DNA of 64,000 bases from Brockia lithotrophica (GCA_003050565.1 PEBW01000007.1:24756-88755); one strand, 5' to 3'. Numbered from the stretch's first letter, positions 32,741 through 43,373 are shown. Notes: generated by a model from the sequence alone, not told the origin. Program-made: numbers and translations.

Positions 32741-33957
32741 CGGGAGCGACCGGGTCTCCTTCGGAAGGATCTGCACCTTTCGTCCACCCGGAGCCCGCCC
32801 GAGCCCTCTACGTGCACGTCCCCTTTTGTCGCGCGCGCTGCGCGTTTTGCGACTTTCCCGTCGTGTCCGGGAGGACGGAGCACCTGCACGGTCCTTACGT
32901 AGATGCCCTCCTTCAGGAACTCGAGCTTCTCTTTTCCCTCTTTCCGCCGGACCCGTCGCGTCCGCTCCGCACCCTGTACGTAGGCGGGGGGACGCCGTCC
33001 TTCCTCGCGCGTGCGGAGTGGGAGCGCCTTGCCGAGGGGCTCGAACGCGTCGCACCGGGAGGTCTGGCGTCTTTCGAAGAGTGGACGGTGGAACTCAACC
33101 CGGAAGACGCCGAGGCCGACCTCTTGCGCATGTTGCGCAGTTTCGGTGTGACCCGCGTGAGCATAGGGGTGCAGTCCTTCGACGACGCCCTCCTCGCCGC
33201 ACTCGGGCGCGTCCACGACGCCGCCCGCGCGGTGCACGCCGTGGAACTCGCTGCTGGTCTGGGTTTTCCCCACATCTCCCTCGACCTCATGTACGGCCTT
33301 CCGTCCCAGACGATTTCCGCGTGGCTGCGCGACGTCGAGCGGGCTCTCGACCTTCCCGTCGACCACATTTCGGCCTACGCCCTAGGCGTAGAGCCGGGAA
33401 CGCGCTTCTTCGGGGAGCTGCGCCGGGGCCGTATCGCCTTGCCCGAGGACGACGTGGTGGCGGAGATGTACGAGCGCTTCGCGGAGCGCGCGCAGGCCCG
33501 GGGATTTCGCCGCTACGAGGTGAGCAACTTCGCCCGCCCCGGAGGCGAGTCGCGGCACAACCTCGCGTACTGGCGCTACGAGCCGTACTACGCCGCGGGC
33601 CTGGGAGCCCACGGCTTTCTCCGGGGCATTCGGACGGCGAATTCGCGGCACCTCCACACCTACCTTCGCCGTTTGGCACCCGACTCCGGGCCGGACCTTC
33701 CGTGGGTCGAAGTGCGGTCGATTTCCCGGGCCGAGGCGATGGGGGAATTTGCCTTTCTCGGCCTTCGCCTCGCGGAGGGCGTGGACTTTGAGCGTTTTCG
33801 GCGCCTCTTCGGCGTTCCGTTTTCCGACGTCTTCGCGCCGACGCTCGCGCGTCTTACCGAGGCGGGAGTCCTGTCCGTGCGCGACGGCCGCGCGTACGTA
33901 GAGGAGAGGTGGGTGTACGTGCAAAATACCTTCCTGTCGGACTTCCTCCTCGCCTAG
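32737..33957 (+). CDS. hemW: Radical-SAM haem chaperone HemW
   Basis: HemW is a radical SAM protein of the oxygen-independent coproporphyrinogen oxidase family, now considered a haem chaperone. The 406 residues start with the cluster motif [10 protein letters not shown] (CxxxCxxC), then [41 protein letters not shown] and the C-terminal HemN domain. The extra cysteine of true HemN is absent from the motif. The ATG overlaps the lepA stop. Synteny lepA-hemW-hrcA supports HemW over HemN. Confidence 0.95.
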   Translation: MTGATGSPSEGSAPFVHPEPARALYVHVPFCRARCAFCDFPVVSGRTEHLHGPYVDALLQELELLFSLFPPDPSRPLRTLYVGGGTPSFLARAEWERLAEGLERVAPGGLASFEEWTVELNPEDAEADLLRMLRSFGVTRVSIGVQSFDDALLAALGRVHDAARAVHAVELAAGLGFPHISLDLMYGLPSQTISAWLRDVERALDLPVDHISAYALGVEPGTRFFGELRRGRIALPEDDVVAEMYERFAERAQARGFRRYEVSNFARPGGESRHNLAYWRYEPYYAAGLGAHGFLRGIRTANSRHLHTYLRRLAPDSGPDLPWVEVRSISRAEAMGEFAFLGLRLAEGVDFERFRRLFGVPFSDVFAPTLARLTEAGVLSVRDGRAYVEERWVYVQNTFLSDFLLA

Positions 33958-33972
33958 CTTCCGTGCCCTTCG

Positions 33973-34002
33973 TTGACAGGAGGTCCCCGCGCCTGGTATC
34001 CT
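33973..34002 (+). promoter_or_regulatory. Sigma-A promoter of the hrcA-dnaK operon
   Basis: TTGACA at 33973-33978, an 18-base spacer and TATCCT at 33997-34002 with an upstream TGG (extended -10). The CIRCE operator begins 11 bases downstream, across the expected start of transcription. Confidence 0.85.
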
Positions 34003-34012
34003 ACCCTTGGGA

Positions 34013-34039
34013 TTAGCACTCTTTCCCTCTGAGTGCTAA
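34013..34039. promoter_or_regulatory. CIRCE element, HrcA operator
   Basis: TTAGCACTC (34013-34021), 9 bases, GAGTGCTAA (34031-34039): a perfect CIRCE inverted repeat. HrcA bound here represses hrcA-grpE-dnaK-dnaJ until heat shock. Confidence 0.98.
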
Positions 34040-34149
34040 CATGTACGAGAAGAGGGGGAAGGCGGCCGTACGGCCGTACCGAAGGCAGTCCGGAACGCGA
34101 AACGGCCGCCCGGGCGTACGCCGGGGTTGCGCGGGAGGGGGTGGTTCCC

Positions 34150-35358
34150 GTGGAGCTGCTCAACGAACGTCAAGAGGCCATCCTTCGGGCCGTGGTGGAG
34201 CTTCACGTGCGCTTTGCGGAGCCGATCGGTTCGCGGACGATCGCCAAGCTCGCGGGAATCCCCCTGAGCCCGGCGACGATCCGCAACGAAATGGCCGACC
34301 TGGAAGAGATGGGCTACCTGGAGCAGCCGCACACGTCCGCAGGGAGGATCCCGTCGGAAAAGGGCTACCGGTATTACGTAGACCACATCCTCCCGGCGGT
34401 GGAGGAGGCCTTTTCCGTAGAGGAAGGCGTTCTCGAGCGTCTGCTCCGCCTCCCGTACGAGGAGGCAGAGCGCGCCTTGCGCGAGGCGGCGGAGGTGCTC
34501 GCGGCGCTCACGGACTACGCGGTGGTGGCCCTCGGTCCGGACGTAGACGAGGCGAAGCTCTACCACCTGGAGGTCATTCCCCTGGAGGGGAACCGCGTCG
34601 TCGCGATCCTTGTGACGGAGGACGGCCGCGTCTTCCACCGCACGTCCCTCCTCCCCGAGGGTGTACCTCGGGACGTCGTAGAGGATTTCGTGCGCACGGC
34701 GGCGCGCCACCTGCGGGGGAAGGACCTGCGCCACGTGCCGCCGGCGATCTATGCGGAGCTGGCGGAAGCCCTCGCCCGCAACGCCGAGGCGCGGGAGCGG
34801 GCGGCGGAGTTTCTCCGCCGGATTTTCGACTTTCCGTCGACGTCTCCGGTGCACCTCGAAGGGACGACCCGCCTCCTCGCCCATCCGGAGTTTCGGAGCG
34901 TGGAGGCCGTGCGGGAGTTTCTCGGACTCGTCGAACGGGAAGAGCTCCTTCGCAGCCTGCTCGAACCCCCGGCACCGGGGATCGTCGTACGCATCGGAGG
35001 GGAAAACGAGTTCCGCGAGGCGCGCCGCTACGCAATCGTCTCGGCGGCCCTCGTCGAAGGAGGGACGCGGCTGGGGACGATTGGCGTGATCGGCCCCGTG
35101 CGCATGGAATACGGGCGCGTTCTCGCGCTCCTCAATACCCTCCTCGGCTTTTTCTTCGACCGCGGTCGGGAGGTGGAGGTCGGAGAGGATCGCCTTAGGG
35201 ACGGGGTATCGGGCGGCGGCCTCTCCTCGCGGGGCGGAGAGGCGCGCCGGATTCCCGAAGGAGAAGGAGAGCGGAGGGAGGCCGAGAAAGTTCCGAGGCG
35301 GAGTAGTGCCGCGCGAGAGACTCCCGGAAGCGAATCGGGAGCGCAAAGGGCGAGGTGA
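34150..35358 (+). CDS. hrcA: Heat-inducible transcription repressor HrcA
   Basis: HrcA represses class I heat-shock genes by binding CIRCE, with GroEL as its modulator. The 402 residues have an N-terminal winged helix (LNERQEAILRAVVELHVRFAEPIGSRTI, SPATIRNEMADLEEMGYLEQPHTSAGRIPSEKGYRYYV) and the GAF-like core ending in GRVLALLNTLLGFFFDR. About 55 extra Arg/Glu/Gly-rich residues follow, making it longer than the usual 340-350. GGGAGGGGGTGG precedes GTG 34150. The in-frame upstream extension runs through the CIRCE and cannot be translated protein. grpE follows immediately. Confidence 0.96.
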   Translation: MELLNERQEAILRAVVELHVRFAEPIGSRTIAKLAGIPLSPATIRNEMADLEEMGYLEQPHTSAGRIPSEKGYRYYVDHILPAVEEAFSVEEGVLERLLRLPYEEAERALREAAEVLAALTDYAVVALGPDVDEAKLYHLEVIPLEGNRVVAILVTEDGRVFHRTSLLPEGVPRDVVEDFVRTAARHLRGKDLRHVPPAIYAELAEALARNAEARERAAEFLRRIFDFPSTSPVHLEGTTRLLAHPEFRSVEAVREFLGLVEREELLRSLLEPPAPGIVVRIGGENEFREARRYAIVSAALVEGGTRLGTIGVIGPVRMEYGRVLALLNTLLGFFFDRGREVEVGEDRLRDGVSGGGLSSRGGEARRIPEGEGERREAEKVPRRSSAARETPGSESGAQRAR

Positions 35359-36102
35359 GTGGACGTGCGCGGAGAGGATATAGAACGCGAGACCTTTGGC
35401 GAAGGCCCGAAGATGGGCGGGCAAGATGGTGTTCCGGAAGCACCGTCTTTTCCGGGTAAAGAGGCGAGCATGGACGAGGCAGAAGGAGGAGACGAAGGGG
35501 CGCCCGCGGAGGGAGGTGCGCCGTGCGAAGAGAGGGTGAGGGAACTCACGGCACAGCTCGAGGCGTGTGAGGCGTCCCTTTCCTCGCTCGAGGGGCGCCT
35601 GCGGGAGCTTCAGGACGCCTACCTCCGCTCCCGCGCCGATTTCGACAACTACCGCAAGCGCGTCCGGCGCGAGCGGGAAGAACTCGTGGCGTACCGCGCG
35701 TGGGACCTTGCGGGGCGACTCCTCCCCATCCTCGACGACTTCGAGCGGGCCCTCACGGCAGAACGAGAATTTTCTCCGTCGGAGGGCGAGGCCGCAGCCG
35801 AGGCGGTCGCCCGCCTTCGGAGCTTTGTCGAGGGGGTGGAGATGATCTACCGCCGCCTCCTCGAGGCCTTAGCCGAAGAGGGGATTACCCCCTTCGGGTC
35901 CGTGGGAGATCCTTTCGATCCCCACCTGCACGAGGCGATGCTTCGGGTGGAAACCGCGGACGTTCCGCCGGGTAGGCTGGTACAGGTCTTCACGAAAGGG
36001 TACACCTACAAGGAAAAGCTCCTGCGCCCCGCGCGCGTGGCGGTAGCCGCTTCTCCGGAAGTTTCGGAAGAAGGGGGAGAAGGCGCGGAAGCGCGTCCGT
36101 AG
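35359..36102 (+). CDS. grpE: Nucleotide exchange factor GrpE
   Basis: GrpE releases ADP from DnaK. The 247 residues contain an acidic disordered N-terminus (about 65 residues), a long coiled coil (CEERVRELTAQLEACEASLSSLEGRLRELQDAYLRSRADFDNYRKRV) and the C-terminal beta domain (FDPHLHEAMLRVETADVPPGRLVQVFTKGYTYKEKLLRPARVAVA). The GTG follows the hrcA stop with no gap; a second GTG at 35365 is possible. It belongs to the CIRCE-controlled operon. Confidence 0.95.
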   Translation: MDVRGEDIERETFGEGPKMGGQDGVPEAPSFPGKEASMDEAEGGDEGAPAEGGAPCEERVRELTAQLEACEASLSSLEGRLRELQDAYLRSRADFDNYRKRVRREREELVAYRAWDLAGRLLPILDDFERALTAEREFSPSEGEAAAEAVARLRSFVEGVEMIYRRLLEALAEEGITPFGSVGDPFDPHLHEAMLRVETADVPPGRLVQVFTKGYTYKEKLLRPARVAVAASPEVSEEGGEGAEARP

Positions 36103-36165
36103 GCTGGGTGCGGCAAAAACCCGCGGGCAACCGCAGGGACTTCGTCACGAAAAGGGGGAATCCGC

Positions 36166-37998
36166 ATGGGCAAGGTCGTGGGCATCGACCTGGGGACGAC
36201 GAACTCCGTGATCGCCTACTTGGAAAACGGAGAACCCGTGATCATTCCCAACAGCGAGGGATCGCGTACGACGCCTTCCGTCGTGGCCTTTAAACCAGAC
36301 GGCGAGCGCCTCGTGGGCGAGGCGGCCAAGCGGCAGGCCGTCCTCAACCCCGAGCGAACGGTGATTTCCATCAAGCGGCACATGGGGACGAACTACCGGG
36401 TGAAGATCGACGACAAGGAGTACACGCCTCAGGAGATCTCGGCGATGATCCTCATGAAGCTCAAGGCGGATGCCGAGGCGTACCTGGGCGAGCCGGTGAC
36501 GCAGGCGGTGATCACCGTCCCCGCCTACTTTTCCGACGCCCAGCGTCAGGCGACGAAGGATGCCGGACGCATCGCCGGTCTCGAGGTCCTTCGGATCATC
36601 AACGAACCCACGGCGGCCGCTTTGGCCTACGGCCTGGACAAAGAAGAAGAACAGACGATCCTCGTGTACGACCTGGGCGGAGGTACGTTCGACGTCTCGA
36701 TCCTCGAGATCGGAGACGGGGTGATCGAGGTCAAGGCCACGGCGGGGAACAACCGCTTGGGCGGAGACGACTTCGACCAGGCGATTGTCGACTACCTCGT
36801 CGCCGAATTCCGCCGCGATGCGGGGATCGACCTGTCGCAGGACCGCATGGCGCTTCAGCGCCTGCGCGAGGCGGCGGAAAAGGCCAAGAAGGAGCTCTCT
36901 ACGTCCCTCTCCACGACGATCAGCCTGCCGTTCATCGCCGCAGACGCCACCGGTCCCAAGCACCTGGAGATGACGCTCACGCGGGCGAAGTTCGAAGAGC
37001 TCACCCGCCACCTCGTGGAGAAGACCCTCGGACCCGTGCGCCAGGCGCTTGAGGACGCCAAGCTCCGCCCGGAGGACGTCGACAAGGTGATCCTCGTCGG
37101 CGGTTCGACGCGCATGCCCCAGGTGCAGGAGGCCATCCGGAACTTCCTCGGCAAAGAACCCTTTCGGGGGATCAACCCGGACGAAGTCGTGGCCATGGGT
37201 GCGGCGATCCAGGCGGGGGTTCTCGCGGGAGAGGTCAAGGACGTCGTCCTCCTCGACGTGACGCCTCTGTCTTTGGGCCTCGAAACCCTCGGAGGCGTGT
37301 TCACCAAGATCATCGAGCGCAACACGACGATCCCTACGCGGAAGTCGCAGATCTTCACCACGGCGGCGGACAACCAGACGCAGGTGGAAATCCACGTCCT
37401 TCAGGGCGAACGCCCCATGGCCAAGGACAACATCTCCCTCGGGCGCTTCATCTTGGACGGAATCCCCCCGGCGCCGCGCGGCGTCCCCAAAATCGAGGTC
37501 ACCTTCGACATCGACGCGAACGGCATCGTAAACGTCTCGGCGAAGGACCTCGCGACGGGGAAGGAGCAGAGGATCATCGTTCAGCCGTCGAGCGGGCTCT
37601 CGGAAGCGGACATCGAGCGCATGATCCGGGAAGCGGAGAAGTACCGCGAGGAAGACGAGAAACTCCGCAAGAAAATCGAAGCGCGGAACGAGGCGGACGC
37701 CGCCGTCTACACCGCGGAAAAGACGCTCCGCGACCTGGGCGACAAGGTCACCGCAGACGAGAAGCGGCGCGTGGAAGAGGCGATCGAGCGCGTGCGCAAG
37801 GCGTTGGAAAAGGACGACGTCGAAGAGATCCGCACCGCCAAGGACGACCTCCTGCGCGCGGTGGGGGAAGTTTCCGTGCGCCTGTACGGGCAGGCGACGG
37901 GCGACGGCTCCGCAGGCGCTTCCCCCGGCGGGGCGGGTGGCGCGGGGAAGCGCGTCGTCGACGCGGACTACGAAGAGCCAAAGGGCAAGGAAGCGTAG
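36166..37998 (+). CDS. dnaK: Chaperone DnaK (Hsp70)
   Basis: DnaK is an ATP-dependent chaperone acting with DnaJ and GrpE. The 610 residues begin [19 protein letters not shown], with phosphate loops [15 protein letters not shown] and [11 protein letters not shown]. The substrate domain and lid follow, and the C-terminus is Gly/Ala-rich, ending [14 protein letters not shown]. The Gram-positive deletion in the N-terminal lobe is present (direct run from [33 protein letters not shown]). ATG with AAAGGGGGAA upstream. Third gene of the heat-shock operon. Confidence 0.98.
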   Translation: MGKVVGIDLGTTNSVIAYLENGEPVIIPNSEGSRTTPSVVAFKPDGERLVGEAAKRQAVLNPERTVISIKRHMGTNYRVKIDDKEYTPQEISAMILMKLKADAEAYLGEPVTQAVITVPAYFSDAQRQATKDAGRIAGLEVLRIINEPTAAALAYGLDKEEEQTILVYDLGGGTFDVSILEIGDGVIEVKATAGNNRLGGDDFDQAIVDYLVAEFRRDAGIDLSQDRMALQRLREAAEKAKKELSTSLSTTISLPFIAADATGPKHLEMTLTRAKFEELTRHLVEKTLGPVRQALEDAKLRPEDVDKVILVGGSTRMPQVQEAIRNFLGKEPFRGINPDEVVAMGAAIQAGVLAGEVKDVVLLDVTPLSLGLETLGGVFTKIIERNTTIPTRKSQIFTTAADNQTQVEIHVLQGERPMAKDNISLGRFILDGIPPAPRGVPKIEVTFDIDANGIVNVSAKDLATGKEQRIIVQPSSGLSEADIERMIREAEKYREEDEKLRKKIEARNEADAAVYTAEKTLRDLGDKVTADEKRRVEEAIERVRKALEKDDVEEIRTAKDDLLRAVGEVSVRLYGQATGDGSAGASPGGAGGAGKRVVDADYEEPKGKEA

Positions 37999-38080
37999 GA
38001 GCGCGGTGGGCTTCCGGTGTCGTGCGGTCTGCCGCCGGCTCCGCCCGGCCGCGTGAGCCGCGGAGGGAGGTGGTCGGCCG

Positions 38081-39418
38081 GTGAAACGCGACTACTACGA
38101 AGTGCTCGGAGTTTCGCGGGATGCATCTCCCGAAGAAATCAAAAAGGCGTACCGCCGCCTCGCCCGGCAGTACCACCCGGACGTAAACAAGTCTCCCGAC
38201 GCGGCGGAGAAATTCAAGGAAATCCAGGAGGCCTACGAGGTCTTGAGCGACGCGGAAAAGCGCGCGCTCTACGACCGGTTCGGCCACGCCGCCTTCGACC
38301 CTCAAGCTCAGGCCCGGGCTTCCGGGGCGGGCGGCTTCGAAGGGTTCGGCCGGCGCGCGGAAGACCCGTTTTTCGGCTTCGGCGGGTTCGAGGACCTCTT
38401 CGACCTGTTTTTCGGCGGGCGTTCCCGAGAAGGGGCGATCCCCGAGCGGGGAGAAGACATCCACGTCACGGTGACCGTAGACCTCGAGGACGCGTACTTC
38501 GGACGTACGGTGGAAGTTCCCGTCACGCGCCTCGGCGTCTGCAAGGCGTGCGGCGGTACGGGGGCGAGGCCCGGTTCGTCGGCGGAGGTCTGCCCGACGT
38601 GCCGCGGCACGGGATTCGTGGAGCACGCGCAGCGTACGGTGTTCGGCCGGATCACGCGCCGGGAGGTGTGCCCGACGTGCGGCGGCGCGGGCCGCGTCGT
38701 CCGCAACCCGTGCCCCGTATGCCGCGGCACGGGCGTGGTCCGGGAGGCGGTGCGCCTGAACGTCCGCGTGCCCCCGGGGATCGACGAAGATACGCCCGTC
38801 CGTCTGCGGGAGCAGGGGCACGCGGGCCCCTTCGGCCGTCCGCCGGGCGATTTGTACGTGACGTTTCGCTTCCGGCCGCATCCGCGCTTTCGGCGCGAGG
38901 GTTCCGACCTGTACACGCGCCTCGAGCTCAACTTCGCCCAAGCTGCGCTGGGGGGGAGCGTGGAGGTTCCCACGTTCGAGGGTCCCGTGCGCCTCAAAAT
39001 CCCTCCGGGAACCCAGACGGGCACGGTCTTCCGCTTGCGCGGCAAGGGGTTTCCGCGGCTGGGCGGTGACGGCCAGGGCGACCTCCACGTGGAGGCGGTC
39101 GTCGTGACGCCGACGCGGCTCACGGAGCGGCAAAAGGAGCTTCTGCGGGAGGCCTTCGGGTACGCGGAGGAGGAGCGGTCCTCGGAAGCCGACGATGGGG
39201 AAAAGCGAGGCCCGCGTGCACCGCGGGGGGACGGCGGGGAAACGCGTTCCCGCCGCAGGGAAGACGGCAGGGAAGACGGGGAAACGCCCCCGGACGCCGA
39301 AGAAGGCGGTCGGTCTTCGGAGGGGACTGCGGACGGTAGGTCGGGCACGGGCCGCCGGCGGGAAAAGAAAGACTGGTTCCGCCGCATGCGCGACGCCTTT
39401 TGGGGGGAAGAAGGGTGA
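38081..39418 (+). CDS. dnaJ: Chaperone DnaJ (Hsp40)
   Basis: DnaJ delivers substrates to DnaK and stimulates its ATPase. The J domain with HPD lies at the N-terminus ([36 protein letters not shown]). A Gly/Phe-rich linker follows, then four zinc-binding repeats ([32 protein letters not shown]) and two beta domains. About 75 highly charged residues follow, ending in an amphipathic helix ([17 protein letters not shown]); this tail is much longer than usual. GTG start with GGAGGGAGGTGG. Its stop overlaps the prmA start. Confidence 0.96.
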   Translation: MKRDYYEVLGVSRDASPEEIKKAYRRLARQYHPDVNKSPDAAEKFKEIQEAYEVLSDAEKRALYDRFGHAAFDPQAQARASGAGGFEGFGRRAEDPFFGFGGFEDLFDLFFGGRSREGAIPERGEDIHVTVTVDLEDAYFGRTVEVPVTRLGVCKACGGTGARPGSSAEVCPTCRGTGFVEHAQRTVFGRITRREVCPTCGGAGRVVRNPCPVCRGTGVVREAVRLNVRVPPGIDEDTPVRLREQGHAGPFGRPPGDLYVTFRFRPHPRFRREGSDLYTRLELNFAQAALGGSVEVPTFEGPVRLKIPPGTQTGTVFRLRGKGFPRLGGDGQGDLHVEAVVVTPTRLTERQKELLREAFGYAEEERSSEADDGEKRGPRAPRGDGGETRSRRREDGREDGETPPDAEEGGRSSEGTADGRSGTGRRREKKDWFRRMRDAFWGEEG

Positions 39419-40401
39419 GCGAAGGCTGCGCGCCTTCCGAAGCGGAGTCGTTTTGGTGGGAGGTGTGCGTCCTCACGCGCGAGGCGGCGTGGGAAGCGGT
39501 GTCCGAAGCGCTTCGTTCCGCCGGGGCGGACGGAGTCCGGGCAGAGGCGGTCCCGGGGGACGGGGGCGCGATGCGCGTCTGCGCGTACGTCCTTCCCCAC
39601 GGACGGGAAGGAGAGGGCGAAGACGCTTTTGCGGCGTTTCTCGCCGACGTCCGTGCAGGTCTCGGCCGAATCGAGCGTGCCTTCGCCGAGCTCGGGCTCG
39701 ACGCCGGGCCGCTGCACGTGTCGTCGCGCGAGGTGCGCGAGGCGGACTGGGCCGAGGCGTGGAAGGCCTTTTTCGTGCCGCTCTTCCTCGGGAAAACGTT
39801 CGTCGTCGTTCCGCCCTGGCGCGACGTCCCTCCGGAGGCGGAAGGGCGTCACGTGCTCCGCATCGATCCCGGCATGGCGTTCGGAACCGGCCACCATCCG
39901 AGCACGGCCCTCGCCGTGGAGCTTCTCGAGGCGACGCGCGTTTTCGGCGCTCGCGTCCTCGACGTAGGGACGGGGTCGGGGATTCTCGCCCTCGCCGCCT
40001 GCGCTCTCGGCGCGCAGGAGGTCCTCGCGGTAGACGTCGATCCCCTCGCCGTACGCGTTGCCCGGGAAAACGTGGCGGCGGCGGGCGTCTCCGCCCGCGC
40101 GCGCGTAGTGGAGGGTGACCTCTTGAACCCGGCCCGGGAGCGGGTGGAGGCGGGCGCCCCTCCGTTCGACCTCCTCCTCGCCAACCTCCTTCTCGAGCCG
40201 ATCCTTCGGCTCCTCCCCGAAGCTTCCGAAGTGCTCGCTCCGGAGGGGGCGCTGATCCTCTCCGGCGTCCTGCGTTCCGAGCGCGAAACCCTAGAAGCCT
40301 CGCTCGCCGCGTCCGGTTTTGCCGTCCGCGCCGTGCGCGAGCGGGAAGGGTGGGTGGGAGTCCTTGCGGCGCGCGCGCCAGCGCTACGTTCTCTCCCCTG
40401 A
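39415..40401 (+). CDS. prmA: Ribosomal protein L11 methyltransferase PrmA
   Basis: PrmA trimethylates ribosomal protein L11 using SAM. The 328 residues have an N-terminal recognition domain ([27 protein letters not shown]) and a Rossmann domain with [44 protein letters not shown] and [16 protein letters not shown] 39415 overlaps the dnaJ stop (GTGA), so the longer open frame is not used. The order dnaJ-prmA-rsmE is as in Bacillus. The 3' end overlaps rsmE. Confidence 0.95.
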   Translation: MSEGCAPSEAESFWWEVCVLTREAAWEAVSEALRSAGADGVRAEAVPGDGGAMRVCAYVLPHGREGEGEDAFAAFLADVRAGLGRIERAFAELGLDAGPLHVSSREVREADWAEAWKAFFVPLFLGKTFVVVPPWRDVPPEAEGRHVLRIDPGMAFGTGHHPSTALAVELLEATRVFGARVLDVGTGSGILALAACALGAQEVLAVDVDPLAVRVARENVAAAGVSARARVVEGDLLNPARERVEAGAPPFDLLLANLLLEPILRLLPEASEVLAPEGALILSGVLRSERETLEASLAASGFAVRAVREREGWVGVLAARAPALRSLP

Positions 40402-41197
40402 CCGCCTCGAGGGCGTGCGGCAGGGGGCGACGATCCGGCTTCCGGAGGAGGCCGCGCACCACGTCGCCCGCGTCGTACGGCTGCGGGAAGGCGAGCTCGT
40501 GGCGGTGACCGACGGCAGCGGGCGCTCCTTTCTCGTCCGCCTGCGGCGCGTGGACGCCCGCGCGGTGGAAGGAGAGGTTCTGGGGCCCGAGTACCCGGAA
40601 GGAGGGGGGCGGGATCCCGAACCGCACATCGCCGTCGACCTCGCCTTCGCCCTCCTCAAGGGCGACCGTTCCGAAACCGTCCTCGCCCTGGCCACGGAGA
40701 TCGGCGTGCGGCGTTTTCGCCCCTTTTTCTCGGCGCGCACCGTAGTTCGCCCGGAAGGGGATGCCCGCCGAAGGCGGGAGGAGCGCTTCCGCGCTGTCGT
40801 CCGCGAAGCGGTGGAGCTTTCCGGGCGCACGCACCTCCCTCCGGTGGAGCCGATTGCTCCCTTTGGGGACGTACTCACGGTCCTTCCTTCGTACGCTGCG
40901 GCCTTCGTCCCGTACGAGCTCGCGGCGGCGGACCGCGGAGGAGTTTACCCCCACCTCCTCGAGGCGTACCGCTCGCTCGCACCGGCGGCTTCCCGCGGTC
41001 CCATCTTGCTCGTGATCGGTCCGGAAGGGGGGTTTACGCCGGAAGAGGCCGAGACGGCGCAGGACGCCGGCGCACACCTCGTCTCCCTCGGGCCGCGGAT
41101 CCTCCGGGCCGAGACGGCCGCCGTGTTCGCCGTCTCCCTCCTCTTGGGCGAGGAGACCTCCCTTTCTTCCGCGGATAACTCGGAGGGCGTGTCGTGA
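40364..41197 (+). CDS. rsmE: 16S rRNA (uracil(1498)-N3)-methyltransferase RsmE
   Basis: RsmE is a SPOUT-class methyltransferase for U1498 of 16S rRNA. About 277 residues: a PUA-like N-terminus ([40 protein letters not shown]) and a knotted C-terminus (PILLVIGPEGGFTPEEAETAQDAGAHLVSLGPRILRAETAAVF). The start is inferred as TTG 40364 behind GGGTGGGAG because family homology begins there; this overlaps prmA by 38 bases. The usual next gene mtaB (yqeV) is missing. A run of ten T follows at 41199-41208. Confidence 0.92.
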   Translation: MRRARQRYVLSPDRLEGVRQGATIRLPEEAAHHVARVVRLREGELVAVTDGSGRSFLVRLRRVDARAVEGEVLGPEYPEGGGRDPEPHIAVDLAFALLKGDRSETVLALATEIGVRRFRPFFSARTVVRPEGDARRRREERFRAVVREAVELSGRTHLPPVEPIAPFGDVLTVLPSYAAAFVPYELAAADRGGVYPHLLEAYRSLAPAASRGPILLVIGPEGGFTPEEAETAQDAGAHLVSLGPRILRAETAAVFAVSLLLGEETSLSSADNSEGVS

Positions 41198-41272
41198 GTT
41201 TTTTTTTTCACGCGGGATTTGGTACAAAGAGTTAAGGAAGATCTTCCGTTCGTTCCGCGGGCGAGGGATCCT

Positions 41273-41851
41273 ATGTCCCCGTGGGGAGGGAGGCTCGTGC
41301 TCACCGTGCTCCTCGTGCTCTTCGCGCTCGTGCTCCTCGTCGGCTTCTACGCCGTGGGCGTGTACAACGGGCTCGTCCGCTACCGAAACTGGATCCAGGA
41401 ATCCTGGGCGCAGATCGACGTTCAGCTCAAGCGGCGGCACGACCTGATTCCCAACCTCGTCGAGACGGTAAAGGGCTACATGAAGTACGAGCAGGAGACG
41501 CTGGAAAAGGTCGTCGCCATGCGCAACCTCCTCGTCGCGGGATCGCCGGAGGAGCGGGTGGAGGCGGACAACCAACTCACGGGGGCGCTGCGGCAGCTCT
41601 TCGCTCTCGCGGAGAACTACCCGGACCTCAAGGCGAACGAGAACTTCCTCCGCCTTCAGGAAGAGCTCACGACGACGGAAAACAAGATCGCCTACGCACG
41701 CCAGCTGTACAACAAGACGGTGGCCGAGTACAACATCAGACGCGAGACGTTTCCCGCCAACCTCTTCGCGGGCATGTTCGGATTTGCGCGCGTGGAGCCC
41801 TTGAGCATACCGGAGGCGGAGCGGGAAGCGCCACAGGTTCGGTTCAGTTGA
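41273..41851 (+). CDS. lemA: LemA family membrane protein
   Basis: A 192-residue protein anchored by one N-terminal helix (LVLTVLLVLFALVLLVGFYAVGVYNGLV) with an external alpha-helical bundle. Family motifs are RNWIQESWAQIDVQLKRRHDLIPNLVETVKGYMKYE, NQLTGALRQLFALAENYPDLKANENFLRLQEELTTTENKIAYARQLYNKTVAEYN and FPANLFAGMFGF. Function is not established; it is often linked to HtpX, as here. GAGGG 5 bases before ATG 41273 favours it over TTG 41219. Confidence 0.93.
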   Translation: MSPWGGRLVLTVLLVLFALVLLVGFYAVGVYNGLVRYRNWIQESWAQIDVQLKRRHDLIPNLVETVKGYMKYEQETLEKVVAMRNLLVAGSPEERVEADNQLTGALRQLFALAENYPDLKANENFLRLQEELTTTENKIAYARQLYNKTVAEYNIRRETFPANLFAGMFGFARVEPLSIPEAEREAPQVRFS

Positions 41852-41983
41852 GGGTGTACTCCGGCTCGGGACGCGCCTTGAGAGCGGCGGTGCTGCGGCA
41901 GAATTGCGGGCGTCGACGCGATTCGGGCGGGCGCCGTAGCCCGGGTGGGAGAGGATTTTCCGCGCCTGCGGGGGAGGATTACC

Positions 41984-42880
41984 GTGCTCTACGAGGCCCT
42001 GGAGTGGAACCGGAGGCGCACGCGGCTCATCCTCGCCCTCTTCGTCTTCCTCGTGGCCGCCGCGGGGGCGGCGGTCGGGTACCTTGGGGGGGACACGTGG
42101 GCGGGGGTGGGCCTCGCCCTCGTCTTTGCCGCGGTGTACCTTCCTCTCACGTACGCCACCGCCTCCCGTCAGGTTCTCGCCTTCGCCGGGGCGGTGGAAG
42201 CCCCGCCGGAGGAGTACCCCGAACTCCACCACGTCGTGGAAGAACTCGCGCTGGCGGCGCGGATCCCCAAGCCGCGGGTGTACCTCGTTCCCGACGAAGC
42301 CCCCAATGCCTTCGCCGTGGGGATTCGCCCGGAGGAGGGCGCGGTGGCGTTTACCACGGGGCTTCTGAAGCTTCTGAACCGCGAAGAACTCGAGGGCGTC
42401 GCGGCGCATGAAATCTCGCATCTCAAAAACGGGGACACGCGGCTCATGACGCTGGCCATCGCCCTCGTAGGCGTGATCGTCCTCCTCGCCGACGTGGGGC
42501 GCCAACTTCTCTGGTGGGGCGGCTGGGGGGACGACCGGGATCGCGGAAGGAGGCGCGGAGGCGCCGAGGCGCTCCTACTCCTCCTCGCCGTCCTCTTCCT
42601 CGTCCTCGCTCCGCTGGCGGCCCAGCTCACCCAGCTCGCCCTCTCGCGCAATCGGGAGTTTTACGCCGACGCCTCCGCTGTGGACCTCACGCGAAACCCC
42701 CGGGGACTCATCCGCGCCCTCGCCAAGCTCAAGGAGCACGCGGCCACCGTACGCCGAGCGAACGCGGCCACGGCGGGGATGTACTTCGTCCGCCCGTTTG
42801 CCGACGGGGGCGGTCTGGAAACCCTCTTTTCCACCCATCCGCCCATCGAGGAGCGAATCCGGCGCCTGCAGGCGATGTGA
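41984..42880 (+). CDS. htpX: Membrane zinc metalloprotease HtpX
   Basis: HtpX degrades misfolded membrane proteins. The 298 residues show two N-terminal helices, the zinc motif AAHEISHLKNGD (His142, Glu143, His146), further helices (LMTLAIALVGVIVLLADV, LLLLLAVLFLVLAPLAAQL), the third-ligand region SRNREFYADASAVDLT and the C-terminal FSTHPPIEERIRRLQAM. GGGGGAGGAT about 5 bases before GTG 41984 sets the start. It lies 132 bases downstream of lemA, a common pairing. Confidence 0.94.
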   Translation: MLYEALEWNRRRTRLILALFVFLVAAAGAAVGYLGGDTWAGVGLALVFAAVYLPLTYATASRQVLAFAGAVEAPPEEYPELHHVVEELALAARIPKPRVYLVPDEAPNAFAVGIRPEEGAVAFTTGLLKLLNREELEGVAAHEISHLKNGDTRLMTLAIALVGVIVLLADVGRQLLWWGGWGDDRDRGRRRGGAEALLLLLAVLFLVLAPLAAQLTQLALSRNREFYADASAVDLTRNPRGLIRALAKLKEHAATVRRANAATAGMYFVRPFADGGGLETLFSTHPPIEERIRRLQAM

Positions 42881-43018
42881 GGAGTTCCCACGGACGGGCG
42901 CGTTCGGGAAGGGACCTTGCGTCCCGGCGTCCTGCCGCCGCACCTTTGCCGTTCTTCTCCTGCCCGGGGCTTCGCGGCTCCCGAAGTGAAACGATTCCTC
43001 GGGGAGAAAGAATGTTTC

Positions 43019-43047
43019 TTGTTGTCCGCTTCTTAAGCTGCTATAAT
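43019..43047 (+). promoter_or_regulatory. Promoter of the ferredoxin gene
   Basis: TTGTTG (43019-43024), a 17-base spacer and a perfect TATAAT (43042-43047) preceded by TGC (extended -10). Leader of about 58 bases with GGGAGG before the ATG. Confidence 0.85.
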
Positions 43048-43112
43048 GGTCCAAGCACGGGCGATCGTCCCGCGCACCACCCCACACCAAAGTCCTCAAG
43101 GGAGGTCTCGCG

Positions 43113-43373
43113 ATGGCATACGTGATTACTTCGGCTTGCATCGGGGCGAAGCACGCGGAATGCGTGGACGTCTGCCCGGTCGACGCCATCCACCCGCGTC
43201 CGGGAACGCCGGAGTTCGAGCAGGAAGAGATGCTCTACATCGACCCCGACGTGTGCATCGACTGCGGAGCGTGTGAAGCCGTCTGCCCGGTGAACGCGAT
43301 CTACCACGAGGACTTCGTCCCGGAGGAAGAGAAGGAGTTTATCGAGCGGAACCGCGCCTACTTCGCGAAGTAA
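43113..43373 (+). CDS. Ferredoxin, two-cluster type
   Basis: An 86-residue low-potential electron carrier. The first motif CIGAKHAECVDVCPVDAI has the C-x7-C-x3-CP form of 7Fe ferredoxins ([3Fe-4S] or modified [4Fe-4S]). The second, CIDCGACEAVCPVNAI, is a standard [4Fe-4S] site. A charged C-terminal helix (EEEKEFIERNRAYFAK) is usual in Bacilli-type ferredoxins. It is monocistronic with its own strong promoter. It could serve the aldehyde:ferredoxin oxidoreductase encoded 20 kb away (inference). Confidence 0.95.
   Translation: MAYVITSACIGAKHAECVDVCPVDAIHPRPGTPEFEQEEMLYIDPDVCIDCGACEAVCPVNAIYHEDFVPEEEKEFIERNRAYFAK

Noticed and set aside
41199..41208. Ten-T run after rsmE as an intrinsic terminator
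   Set aside because: The only stem is CGTGA/TCACG with the T-run inside the loop, so there is no GC hairpin before the T-tract.
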